DNA of 7,307 nucleotides from an uncultured bacterium (GCA_946479205.1 CAMLFJ010000158.1:1-7307); one strand, 5' to 3'; shown: positions 1 to 6,961, numbered from the stretch's first letter. The notes: generated by a model not told the origin, from the sequence alone. Made by a program: numbers and translations.

Positions 1-2
1 AC

Positions 3-1019
3 CGCTACTTCCTCGACAACGTGGCGGGCTGGATCCTCGAGCTGGATCGCGGCGCGGGCATCCCGTGGGAGGGCAACTACACCTCCTGGCTCGACCAGAA
101 GAAGCAGCGGCTGGCCGTCGAGGAGAAGCAGGAGACCGCCCGGCAGCGCACGCTCGAGCGCGAGCTCGAGTGGGTGCGCATGTCGCCGCGGGCGCGCCAG
201 GCCAAGTCCAAGTCGCGCCTGCAGGCCTACGAGCAGCTCCTCGCGGAGGGCGGGAGCGACCGCGAGGGCCAGGCCGAGATCATCATCCCGGCGGGTCCGC
301 GGCTGGGCGACGTGGTGGTGCAGGTGGAGCACCTCGTCAAGGGCTACGGCGACCGGCTGCTGATCGAGGACCTCTCGTTCAGCCTCCCGCGCGGCGGTAT
401 CGTGGGCGTCATCGGCCCCAACGGCGCGGGCAAGACCACGCTCTTCCGCATGATCACCGGCCAGGAGAAGCCCGACCGCGGTACGCTCCAGGTCGGCGAG
501 ACCGTTCGCCTCGCCTACGTGGATCAGAGCCGCGACAGCCTCGACCCGTCCAAGAACGTCTGGCAGGAGATCTCGGGGGGCGCCGAGCAGCTCCAGCTCG
601 GCACACGCCAGATGGCGTCGCGGGCCTACGTGGCCTCCTTCAACTTCAAGGGCTCCGACCAGCAGAAGAAGGTGGGCGACCTCTCGGGAGGCGAGCGCAA
701 CCGGGTGCACCTGGCCACCCTGCTCAAGAGCGGCGGCAACCTGCTGCTCCTCGACGAGCCGACCAACGACCTCGACGTGGACACGCTTCGCGCCCTCGAG
801 GACGCGCTGCTGTCCTTCGCCGGGTGCGCGGTGGTGATCAGCCACGACCGCTGGTTCCTCAACCGGGTCGCCACCCACATGCTCGCCTTCGAGGGCGACA
901 GCGGAGTGGTCTGGTTCGAGGGCAACTACGAAGACTACGAGGCCGACCGGCACAAGCGCCTGGGCTCGGCGGCCGACACGCCGCACCGCATCCGCTACAA
1001 GCCGCTCACGCGCGGCTAG
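3..1019 (+). CDS. ettA: Energy-dependent translational throttle protein EttA (ABC-F ATPase), 3' part
   Basis: The gene enters from the left edge; 338 of the usual ~555 residues are visible. The first in-frame codons read RYFLDNV, the end of the H-loop region of the first ATPase domain, so the GTG at 21 is not the start. Next comes the arginine- and lysine-rich helical linker between the two ATPase domains (about 87-245), which in EttA is the P-site tRNA interaction motif. The second ATPase domain is complete: Walker [10 protein letters not shown] (414-440), signature LSGGERNR (681-704), Walker B with DEPTNDLD (753-776, catalytic Glu at 756) and the switch His at 843. The tail IRYKPLTRG also matches EttA rather than Uup or YheS. 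Known role: cytosolic ABC-F protein that binds the ribosomal E site and gates entry into elongation according to ATP/ADP ratio. No defect is seen in the visible part. The next gene starts 18 bases after the stop. Confidence 0.96.
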   Translation, partial: RYFLDNVAGWILELDRGAGIPWEGNYTSWLDQKKQRLAVEEKQETARQRTLERELEWVRMSPRARQAKSKSRLQAYEQLLAEGGSDREGQAEIIIPAGPRLGDVVVQVEHLVKGYGDRLLIEDLSFSLPRGGIVGVIGPNGAGKTTLFRMITGQEKPDRGTLQVGETVRLAYVDQSRDSLDPSKNVWQEISGGAEQLQLGTRQMASRAYVASFNFKGSDQQKKVGDLSGGERNRVHLATLLKSGGNLLLLDEPTNDLDVDTLRALEDALLSFAGCAVVISHDRWFLNRVATHMLAFEGDSGVVWFEGNYEDYEADRHKRLGSAADTPHRIRYKPLTRG

Positions 1020-1037
1020 CCGCGGGGAGGCCGGACC

Positions 1038-1670
1038 ATGTTCAAGGACACCGTGACGTCGCGGGAGGAGCTGCGGGCCATCTTCGGCGCGCCGATGGAG
1101 CGCGCGGTGCTCAAGGAGCGCGCGAGCCTCGACGTCCACTCCCGCGCCTTCATCGCGAGCGCGCCCTTCGTGCTGATCGCCACCTCGGGCGCGGCCGGGC
1201 GCTGCGACGTCTCGCCCAAGGGCGACGCGCCCGGCTTCGTGCTGGTGCTGGACGATCATCACCTGGTCGTGCCCGACCGGCCCGGCAACAACCGGATCGA
1301 CGGGTTCACCAACATCGTGGAGAACCCGCACGTCGGCATGATCTTCCTGATCCCCGGCCGCGAGGACACCCTGCGGGTCAACGGACGCGCCTCGATCGTG
1401 CGGGACGGGGAGATCCTCGACCGGCTCGAGGTCCAGGGCAAGCGCCCCAAGGTCGCGATCGGGGTGGAGGTCGAGGAGTGCTTCCTCCACTGCGCGAAGG
1501 CCTTCAAGCGCTCCGGCCTCTGGGACCGGGAGCGCTGGCCCGACGTGGCCGGGCTGCCCTCGATGGCGCGCATGCTGTGGGACCAGATCGAGGCCAAGCC
1601 GGCCGGGCACGCCTGCGTCGAGGACTACGAGCGCGACCAGCAGGAGCGCCTGCGGAAGACGCTGTACTGA
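1038..1670 (+). CDS. FMN-dependent PPOX-type flavoprotein, DR_2398-like (pyridoxamine 5'-phosphate oxidase family)
   Basis: A 210-residue protein, about the usual length for this family. The ATG at 1038 is preceded by a good ribosome binding site, GGGGAGG at 1024-1030 with a 7-base spacer. The split-barrel core shows the conserved blocks CDVSPKGD (residues 56-63), PDRPGNNRID (79-88), NIVENPHVG (92-100), LRVNGRA (112-118) and ECFLHCAKAFKRS (147-159). This pattern matches the group annotated as DR_2398-type PPOX proteins, distinct from PdxH, so a role in pyridoxal phosphate synthesis should not be assumed. Members bind FMN (or sometimes F420 or heme in related groups) and carry out unknown redox reactions in the cytoplasm. 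No signal peptide or membrane segment. It lies 18 bases after ettA and 12 bases before another flavoenzyme gene, probably in one transcript. The family call is firm; the substrate is unknown. Confidence 0.9.
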   Translation: MFKDTVTSREELRAIFGAPMERAVLKERASLDVHSRAFIASAPFVLIATSGAAGRCDVSPKGDAPGFVLVLDDHHLVVPDRPGNNRIDGFTNIVENPHVGMIFLIPGREDTLRVNGRASIVRDGEILDRLEVQGKRPKVAIGVEVEECFLHCAKAFKRSGLWDRERWPDVAGLPSMARMLWDQIEAKPAGHACVEDYERDQQERLRKTLY

Positions 1671-1682
1671 TCTGACCGCTCG

Positions 1683-2813
1683 ATGAGTCCCGCGCTCCCC
1701 CGCAGCGCCGACATCGTGATCATCGGGGCCGGCGCCATCGGCGCCAGCATCGCCTACCAGCTGGGCCGCCGCGGCGTGCGCGACGTGGTGGTGCTCGAGC
1801 GCGACATGGTCGGCGCCGGCTCGACCAGCAAGGCGGCGGGCGGCATCCGCGTGCAGTTCGCGACCCGGGTGGAGATCGAGCTCTCGCTCCGCGGCATCGC
1901 CTTCTTCAAGCGCTTCGAGGACGAGATGGGCGTGCCCTGCGATTTCCACCAGGAGGGCTACCTCTTCGTGGTCACCGACGAGCCGACGCTCGCGCGCTTT
2001 CGCGACAACGTCGCGCTCCAGCGGAGCATGGGCGCGGACGTGCAGGTGATCGCCCCCGACGACGCGCGCGCCCTGGTGCCGTCCCTCAACATGGACGATG
2101 CGATCGCCGCGGTCTGGGGACCCACCGACGGCCACGCCTCGCCCAACGACGTGGTGCAGGCCTACGCGGCCCAGGCGCGGGCGCGGGGCGTCCGGATCGT
2201 GGAGGACACGCCGGTGACCGGGATCGTGGTGGAGCGCGGCCGGGTGACCGGCGTCCTCACGCCGGCCGGCGCCATCGCGACGCGGCTGGTGGTCAACGCG
2301 GCCGGGCCGTGGGCCCCGCTGGTTGGCCGGATGGCCGGCCTCGAGCTGCCGGTGGACCCGCGGCGGCGCCACATCTTCGTGACGGATGCGTTCGAGGGCA
2401 TCCGGCATCCGATGCCGCTCGTCACCGACACCGGGAGCGGCTTCTACTGCCGGAGCGAACAGGGGGCGATCCTGATGAGCCCGGGCGACATCGGCGCCAC
2501 CACCGAGTACGAGGCGCAGGTGGACTGGAGCATGCTGGAGCTGGCGGTGGAGAAGGCGATCCGGCGGGTCCCCGCGCTCGAGGGCGCCCAGGTGCGGCAC
2601 GCGTGGGCCGGGCTCCGGCCGCTCACCCCGGACGGCCGCGCGATCCTCGACTGGGCCCCCGGCGTCGAGGGGCTCTACCTGGCGGTGGGTTTCTGCGGGC
2701 ACGGCTTCCAGCATTCCCCCGGGGTGGGAGAGACGGTCGCCGAGGTGCTGCTCGACGGCCGCTCCACGCTCGACATCCACGATCTGCGCCTCGGCCGGTT
2801 CTCCTCGGCTTGA
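1683..2813 (+). CDS. FAD-dependent oxidoreductase, DAO family (sarcosine oxidase beta-like)
   Basis: A 376-residue flavoprotein. The N-terminus carries the Rossmann dinucleotide-binding fingerprint, IVIIGAGAIG (GxGxxG at residues 15-20), ending in the acidic residue E39 after VVVL. It is followed by the STSKAAGGIR stretch typical of sarcosine/dimethylglycine-type amine oxidases. The C-terminus has WAGLRPLTPDGRAILDW and the FCGHGFQHSPG block that closes over the FAD in this family. Expected chemistry is oxidation of a secondary amine or amino acid, passing electrons to FAD in the cytosol. No partner subunits (alpha, gamma, delta) of heterotetrameric sarcosine oxidase are nearby, so the substrate cannot be named and soxB would be over-annotation. 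The ATG at 1683 is 12 bases after the previous stop; no clear Shine-Dalgarno is visible, so translational coupling is likely. Its TGA lies inside the -35 box of the next promoter. Confidence 0.9.
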   Translation: MSPALPRSADIVIIGAGAIGASIAYQLGRRGVRDVVVLERDMVGAGSTSKAAGGIRVQFATRVEIELSLRGIAFFKRFEDEMGVPCDFHQEGYLFVVTDEPTLARFRDNVALQRSMGADVQVIAPDDARALVPSLNMDDAIAAVWGPTDGHASPNDVVQAYAAQARARGVRIVEDTPVTGIVVERGRVTGVLTPAGAIATRLVVNAAGPWAPLVGRMAGLELPVDPRRRHIFVTDAFEGIRHPMPLVTDTGSGFYCRSEQGAILMSPGDIGATTEYEAQVDWSMLELAVEKAIRRVPALEGAQVRHAWAGLRPLTPDGRAILDWAPGVEGLYLAVGFCGHGFQHSPGVGETVAEVLLDGRSTLDIHDLRLGRFSSA

Positions 2814-2838
2814 CACGGCGGCACCCGGCCGCTAACGT
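2810..2838 (+). promoter_or_regulatory. Sigma70-type promoter for the sensor kinase operon
   Basis: A perfect -35 hexamer TTGACA (2810-2815), a 17-base spacer and a -10-like TAACGT (2833-2838) that keeps the three most important positions (T1, A2, T6). The -35 box contains the stop codon of the upstream oxidoreductase. Expected transcription start is around 2844-2850, that is at or a few bases before the start codon (GTG 2850 or ATG 2853), so the message would be leaderless or nearly so. It would drive the kinase and the response regulator. This is seen in sequence only; the activity is inferred. Confidence 0.7.
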
Positions 2839-2849
2839 CCAAATCCCCG

Positions 2850-5570
2850 GTGATGCAGAACGTTTCTCTCGATCGTCTTCGGCAGGTCGCGAGCCTGGCC
2901 CGCTCGGTGGCCAGCGCGCTGGACGTGGACACGGTCCTCCGGCAGGTCGTGGAGGCGGTGCTCTCGCTGCGGCCGCGGGCCTTCTGCGTGGTGCGCCTGG
3001 TGGACGTCGAGCGGGGCGGGTACCGGCTCGCGGCCAAGGGCGGCGTCCACGATGACGAGGCGGACGTCGAGACGGTGGCCGAGGTGATCCCGTTCGGGCG
3101 CGGCATCACCCACGTGGTCGCACAGAGCGGGCAGCCGCTGCTCCTGGCCGATGCGCTCGGCGATCCGCGGCTCGTGTCGGCGATGTGGAGCGAGGAGCGC
3201 GGCCTCCGGGCGTACTACGGCGTGCCGATCAGCGCGGGCGGTGAGCTGATGGGCGTGCTCGGGGTGGCGCTCTCCGAGACCGCGGTGCCCACCGAGGAAG
3301 AGCGCGAGATCGTGGACCTGCTGGCGAGCCACGCGGCGGTCGCGATCGGCAACGCGCGCCTCTTCGCGGAGAGCGAGACCCGGCGGCGCACTGCGGAGGC
3401 CCTCGCGGAGGTCTGGCGCTTCCTGTCCGAGACCTTCGACGTGGTCGCGCTCGGCCAGCGCATCGCCGACGTGGTGCTGCGCGCCCTGCGGGTGCGCGCC
3501 GCCGTGCTCTACCGCCTCCAGCCCGGGTCGGGCGATCTCGAGATCATCGGCCGCGCGGGGGAGGCGGAGCGCTTCTACGAGCCCGGCATGGTGATTCCCG
3601 CGGGCCACGGGGTGGTCGGGCTGGCCGTGAACCGCCGGCAGCCGGTGGTCACGCCGGACGTGCGGGTGGATGCCCGCATCGCGTCCACCGCGACCATGCG
3701 TCCTGGGCAGACCCTCTGCCCGTCGGTGCTCTCGCTGCCGCTGGTGGTGAAGGGTCAGGTGGTGGGCGGCTTCACGGTAGGCGACTCCCTGGGCCGCGTG
3801 TACACCGACGAGGATCTGCGATTGGCCCAGACCTTCGCGGACCAGGCCGCGGTCGCGCTCGAGAACGCGCGGCTCTTCGTGGAGACCGAGCGGCGGCGCC
3901 GCGAGAGCGTGGCGCTGGGCAACGTGAGCCAGACCCTCGCCCAGTCGCTCCATCCGGGCGGGGTCGCCCAGCGGGTGGTGGACTGCGTGCGGGAGCTGGT
4001 CGGTGGGCTCGCGGCTTCGGTCTTCCGCCTCGATGCCGAGTCGGGCGTGCTGGAGCAGACCGCGTTTTCGGGGCTGTCCTCGTTCTACGACCGGCGGCCG
4101 CGGTTTCCGCGCGGCATCGGCGCGGTGGGGCTGGCGGTGGCGGAGGGACGCGCGGTGGTCTCGAACAGTCTCCTGGCCGACCCGCGGCTGCAGTTTCCCC
4201 CCGAGATGCGCGCGTTCCTCGAGGGCTCGCCGATTCGCGCCATCCTCGCGGTGCCGCTCGTCGCGAAGGAGCAGGTGATCGGCGCGCTCGGCCTGGTGGA
4301 CGCGGAAGGCCGGGTGTTCACGGAGGACGATGTCCGCCTGGCCCAGGCCTTGGCGGACCAGGCGGCGGTGGCGCTCGAGAACGCGCGGCTCTACGCCGAC
4401 GCCGAGCGGCGGCGGGTCGAGGCCGAAACCCTCTCCGGCTTGGTGCACACGATCATCGCCACGCTCGATCCCGCCCTGGTCCTGCGCCGGGTGGCCGCCG
4501 CGGCTCGCGAGCTCTGCGGGAGCGACTCCGCGCACATCCTGCTCCGCGACGCCGAGACCGACACGATGTTCACCCGCTACGGCGTGGGCCAGGAGATGGG
4601 CGACGCGGACGCCCCGCGTATCGCCCGCGGCCGGGGCGCGGGCGGCCAGGCGTGGAGCACGGGCCGGCCCTTCCGCACCGCGAACCGGCCGGACGATCCG
4701 CGGGTGCGCGACGACTACCCGGAAGCGACCCGGCGGGAAGGCGTCATCGCCACGCTGGTGGTCCCGATCTGGATCAGCGGGCAGGTGGAGGGGCTCCTCT
4801 ACGTCTCCAACCGTGCCGACCGGCCCTTCACCGACCGCGACGAGGCGATCCTGATCCGCCTCGCCGACCACGCGGCGATCGCGATCCAGAACGCCACGCT
4901 CTATAGCCGCCTGCAGGGGCTCTCCGGGCGCCTGATGGAGGTGCAGGAGGCGGAGCGTCGCCACCTGGCCCGTGAGCTCCACGACGAGATCGGCCAGCTC
5001 CTCACCGGCCTGCGCCTCACCCTCGACGTGCCCGAGCCCCCGTCGCCCGCGCTGGCCGAGCGGCTCGGGCAGGCGCAGGCCCTGGTGCAGGAGCTGCTCG
5101 AGCGCATCCGGGCGCTCTCGCTCGACCTGCGGCCGAGCATCCTGGACGACCTGGGCCTGCTGCCCGCGCTGCTCGACAACATCGAGCGCTACATGAGCCA
5201 GACCAAGGTCCGCGTCCTCCTCGAGCACAGCGGCCTCGACCGGCGCTTCGACCCGGAGACCGAGACCGGCGTCTACCGGATCGTCCAGGAGGCGCTGACC
5301 AACGTCGCGCGCCACGGCCGCGTGGACGAGGTGACGGTGCGCCTCTGGGCCACCGACGACGTGCTGGGCGTGCAGGTCGAGGACCACGGGGCCGGCTTCG
5401 ATCCGGACGCGGTGCTGGGCGCCGGCCGGAGCGGCGGGCTCGCCGGGCTGCGCGAGCGGGCCGCCCTGCTGAACGGCCACCTGACGGTGGAAACCCATCC
5501 GGGCCGCGGGGTGCGGCTGACCGCCGAGGTCCCGCTCAACGGGTCCTTGCGAAGGGCCGGAGACTCATGA
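2850..5570 (+). CDS. Soluble multi-GAF sensor histidine kinase (four GAF domains, HisKA_3-HATPase)
   Basis: A 906-residue kinase of the NarL/DegS type without signal peptide or membrane helices, so cytosolic. Four GAF domains follow one another (about residues 25-170, 195-341, 365-513 and 535-684), each ending in a motif like AAVALENARLF and joined by charged, arginine-rich helices. The HisKA_3 dimerisation domain begins after RLMEVQEAERRHLAR; the phosphorylated His is H711 in ELHDEIGQ, followed by LDLRPSILDDLGLLPAL. The HATPase domain shows the N box with N818 (QEALTNVARHG), the D box D845 (EDHGAGFD) and a glycine-rich G2 box. All catalytic residues are present. GAF domains bind small molecules (cyclic nucleotides, heme, NO, Fe-S, bilins), but no ligand can be assigned here; there is no conserved bilin cysteine signature. 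The start is GTG 2850 or, as likely, the adjacent ATG 2853; neither has a Shine-Dalgarno. The stop overlaps the next start (ATGA), indicating a coupled cognate regulator. Confidence 0.95.
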   Translation: MMQNVSLDRLRQVASLARSVASALDVDTVLRQVVEAVLSLRPRAFCVVRLVDVERGGYRLAAKGGVHDDEADVETVAEVIPFGRGITHVVAQSGQPLLLADALGDPRLVSAMWSEERGLRAYYGVPISAGGELMGVLGVALSETAVPTEEEREIVDLLASHAAVAIGNARLFAESETRRRTAEALAEVWRFLSETFDVVALGQRIADVVLRALRVRAAVLYRLQPGSGDLEIIGRAGEAERFYEPGMVIPAGHGVVGLAVNRRQPVVTPDVRVDARIASTATMRPGQTLCPSVLSLPLVVKGQVVGGFTVGDSLGRVYTDEDLRLAQTFADQAAVALENARLFVETERRRRESVALGNVSQTLAQSLHPGGVAQRVVDCVRELVGGLAASVFRLDAESGVLEQTAFSGLSSFYDRRPRFPRGIGAVGLAVAEGRAVVSNSLLADPRLQFPPEMRAFLEGSPIRAILAVPLVAKEQVIGALGLVDAEGRVFTEDDVRLAQALADQAAVALENARLYADAERRRVEAETLSGLVHTIIATLDPALVLRRVAAAARELCGSDSAHILLRDAETDTMFTRYGVGQEMGDADAPRIARGRGAGGQAWSTGRPFRTANRPDDPRVRDDYPEATRREGVIATLVVPIWISGQVEGLLYVSNRADRPFTDRDEAILIRLADHAAIAIQNATLYSRLQGLSGRLMEVQEAERRHLARELHDEIGQLLTGLRLTLDVPEPPSPALAERLGQAQALVQELLERIRALSLDLRPSILDDLGLLPALLDNIERYMSQTKVRVLLEHSGLDRRFDPETETGVYRIVQEALTNVARHGRVDEVTVRLWATDDVLGVQVEDHGAGFDPDAVLGAGRSGGLAGLRERAALLNGHLTVETHPGRGVRLTAEVPLNGSLRRAGDS
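3813..3899 (+). repeat. Intragenic direct repeat, copy 1 (end of GAF2 and linker helix)
   Basis: Codons 322-350 of the kinase match codons 494-522 (4329-4415) at 22 of 29 residues, with a 22-base exact DNA match (3855-3876 versus 4371-4392). The offset is 516 bases, 172 codons. It reflects duplication of a GAF-plus-linker module within the gene, not a mobile repeat. Confidence 0.85.
4329..4415 (+). repeat. Intragenic direct repeat, copy 2 (end of GAF3 and linker helix)
   Basis: This is the second copy of the repeat at 3813-3899. It encodes the last helix of GAF3 and the start of the arginine-rich linker to GAF4. The equivalent regions after GAF1 and GAF4 are clearly related in protein sequence but have diverged much more in DNA. 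Confidence 0.85.
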
Positions 5571-6223
5571 AGACGATCAGCGTGGTACTGGCCGAGGATC
5601 ACCACGTGGTGCGGCAGGGCCTGCGCGCGCTCCTCGCCGCGGAAGCCGATCTCGAGGTGGTGGGCGAGGCCTCGAGCGGCCTCGACGTGGGCGACCTGGT
5701 CGAGCGCGTGAAGCCCGACGTGCTGGTGGTGGACTTCGTGATGCCCGGGCTGAACGCGCCCGACATCATCCGGCGGGTGGCCCGGGTCTCGCCGCGGACC
5801 CGCGCCCTCGTGCTCTCCATGCACGCGAACCCGGCCTACGTGGTCGAGGCCATCCAGAGCGGGGCCGCCGGCTACGTGCTCAAGGGCTCGAGCGCGGCGG
5901 AGCTGGTGCGGGCCATCCGCGCGGTGGCGGACGGCTCCCGGCACCTGAGCCCGCCGCTCTCCGAGGAGATGGTGGAGGCGTACGCGCAGCGCGCGGTGCC
6001 CACCGGTCTCGATCTCTACCGCACCCTGACCCAGCGCGAGCGCGAGGTCCTGCATCTCGCGGCGGAGGGGCAGACCAGCGCGCAGATCGGGGCGCGGCTC
6101 AACATCAGCCCACGCACGGTCGAGGTGCACCGGGCAAACCTGCTCCGGAAGCTACGGCTCCGCGGTCAGAGCGATCTGGTCCGCTACGCGGTGGGGCGGG
6201 GGATCCTCACGGTCGACGGCTGA
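5567..6223 (+). CDS. NarL/FixJ-family response regulator (REC-LuxR HTH)
   Basis: A 218-residue two-domain regulator. The receiver domain (about 3-120) has the acidic pair E10/D11, phosphoacceptor D56 in VVDFVMPG, the switch residue S84 (LVLSMH) and the conserved K106 (YVLKG). The C-terminal LuxR-type helix-turn-helix (about 152-213) reads LTQREREVLHLAAEG, then ISPRTVEVHRANLLRKL, a canonical DNA-recognition helix. Known behaviour: phosphorylation by a HisKA_3 kinase promotes dimerisation and binding to short inverted repeats near promoters. The start ATG overlaps the kinase stop (ATGA), with GGAG at 5559-5562 just upstream, so it is translated with the kinase and is almost certainly its partner. 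Length and all key residues are normal. Target genes are unknown; the palindromes just downstream (6237-6268) are a candidate site. Confidence 0.96.
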   Translation: MKTISVVLAEDHHVVRQGLRALLAAEADLEVVGEASSGLDVGDLVERVKPDVLVVDFVMPGLNAPDIIRRVARVSPRTRALVLSMHANPAYVVEAIQSGAAGYVLKGSSAAELVRAIRAVADGSRHLSPPLSEEMVEAYAQRAVPTGLDLYRTLTQREREVLHLAAEGQTSAQIGARLNISPRTVEVHRANLLRKLRLRGQSDLVRYAVGRGILTVDG

Positions 6224-6327
6224 GGGCGCCGCAAATTACGTACGTGTACGCATAGACGCGGGCGCGTCGGCTCGCGCACTGTCAAGGGCGGTGCCAATCC
6301 GATTCTCGGCGGCGCGCCAGCTGCTGG
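6224..6327. promoter_or_regulatory. Intergenic gap with short palindromes; candidate regulator-binding site
   Basis: This is the only real gap in the window (104 bases). At 6231-6254 it contains an A/T-richer stretch that stands out from the surroundings. Here ACGTACGT (6238-6245) is a perfect 8-base palindrome and CGTAC-GT-GTACG (6239-6250) is an inverted repeat with a 2-base centre. Next to it, GACGCG-GG-CGCGTC (6255-6268) is a second perfect inverted repeat, and GCGCG-6-CGCGC (6262-6277) could form a small hairpin but has no T-tract. No convincing -35/-10 pair for the receiver gene was found on the plus strand. An operator for the adjacent LuxR-type regulator is an inference from position and symmetry only. 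Confidence 0.35.
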
Positions 6328-6720
6328 ATGTCTGATCCGGAGGCTCCTCCGGCCACGATCCTCGTCGTCGAAGACGAGGAAGAAGTGCGCGCGCTCGCCC
6401 GCGACGTCCTCGAGATGAACGGCTTCCAGGTGCTGGAGGCGCTCGACGTGGCCGACGCCACCCGCCTCGCCCAGACGCATCCCGGCCCGATCGACCTCCT
6501 GATCACCGACGTGGTGATGCCGGGCGCGAGCGGTCCGGAGCTGGCGCGGCGGCTGCGCGCGCACCGTCCCGGGCTGCGCGTGCTCTGCATGTCGGGCTAC
6601 CCGGAGAGCGAGGACCGGCGGCTCGACGGGGAGGCGGGCTGGACCGCGTGGCTGCAGAAACCCTTCACGCCCGACGTGCTGATGCGGAAGGTGCGCGACT
6701 GCCTGACTACTACCAGCTGA
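6328..6720 (+). CDS. Stand-alone CheY-like receiver domain protein
   Basis: A 130-residue protein made of a single receiver domain with a nine-residue N-terminal tail. Key residues are intact: acidic pocket E15/D16/E17, phosphoacceptor D61 in LLITDVVMPG, switch S89 in LCMSGYP and K111 in LQKPF. The sequence style (VVEDEEEVRALARDVLEMNG, LARRLRAHRPGLRVL) is that of receivers normally found at the C-terminus of hybrid kinases, so it could be a separated hybrid receiver. There is no output domain, so action must be through protein contact or as a phosphate acceptor. It follows the kinase/regulator pair on the same strand after a 104-base gap, which suggests but does not prove a shared pathway. 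The ATG at 6328 has no clear Shine-Dalgarno; it is chosen because the receiver fold begins at residue 10. The 3' end overlaps the converging gene by 11 bases. Confidence 0.9.
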   Translation: MSDPEAPPATILVVEDEEEVRALARDVLEMNGFQVLEALDVADATRLAQTHPGPIDLLITDVVMPGASGPELARRLRAHRPGLRVLCMSGYPESEDRRLDGEAGWTAWLQKPFTPDVLMRKVRDCLTTTS

Positions 6721-6961
6721 GGGTGCCGGTCCGGAAGTAGCCGACGAACTGCCAGAGGATCCCGCCCAGGAACATGACGAGCCCCAGCCCGGTGAGCGCC
6801 CGGAACGCGGTGGGGGCCGGGGTCCCGCGGCGCCACTCGCCCGCGATGGAGAACCAGAGCCCGGCCAGCAGCAGCGCGCCGACTCCCGCGGCCTGGAGCA
6901 GCCAGCCCGCCATCACCCCTAGCGTGAACTGCGGATCGAAGAAGATCGTCGGATGGTACAT
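6710..6961 (-). CDS. Small hypothetical membrane protein, two predicted helices
   Basis: An 83-residue protein of no recognised family. It looks real: AGGAG lies 5 bases before the ATG (6967-6971 on the plus strand), it begins 14 bases after the stop of the dehydrogenase gene on the same strand, and its composition is that of a membrane protein rather than a shadow frame. Hydrophobic segments lie at about residues 14-40 (LGVMAGWLLQAAGVGALLLAG) and 55-76 (LTGLGLVMFLGGILWQFVGYF), separated by a short polar, positively charged loop (EWRRGTPAPTAFR). By the positive-inside rule the loop would face the cytoplasm and both ends the outside. No signal peptide cleavage site, cysteine, heme ligand motif or catalytic motif is evident. 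It probably shares a transcript with the dehydrogenase. The function is unknown. Confidence 0.75.
   Translation of the reverse strand: MYHPTIFFDPQFTLGVMAGWLLQAAGVGALLLAGLWFSIAGEWRRGTPAPTAFRALTGLGLVMFLGGILWQFVGYFRTGTLSW

Noticed and set aside
65..1675. A 536-codon plus-strand frame crossing ettA and the PPOX gene
   Set aside because: It is a shadow frame: an Arg/Ala/Gly/Pro-rich product with no motifs, overlapping two genes with clear families and a good ribosome binding site between them.
1683..2813. Naming the FAD oxidoreductase soxB (sarcosine oxidase beta)
   Set aside because: The fold and motifs match the broad DAO family, but no alpha, gamma or delta subunit genes are nearby, so the specific substrate is not supported.
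2832..5498. An 888-codon open frame antisense to the histidine kinase
   Set aside because: In very GC-rich DNA the antisense frame in register with a real gene is often open. Its product is rich in His, Arg, Gln, Ala and Gly, with no recognisable domain, while the sense frame has every kinase motif.
5273..6130. A 285-codon antisense frame across the kinase end and the response regulator
   Set aside because: Same GC-driven artefact; low-complexity His/Arg/Ala-rich product opposite intact HATPase, receiver and HTH domains.
6262..6277. GCGCG-6-CGCGC hairpin as a terminator for the kinase/regulator operon
   Set aside because: Only a 5-bp stem and no following T-tract; such stems occur by chance in DNA of this composition.
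6280..6285. Minus-strand TTGACA (TGTCAA on plus) as a promoter
   Set aside because: No -10-like hexamer at 16-18 bases (that position reads CCGCGT), and it would point into the 3' end of the response regulator with no minus-strand gene there.
6281..6297. Sigma54-like TTGGCAC-N5-TTGAC on the minus strand
   Set aside because: The essential GC dinucleotide of the -12 element is GA here, and there is no gene downstream in that direction.
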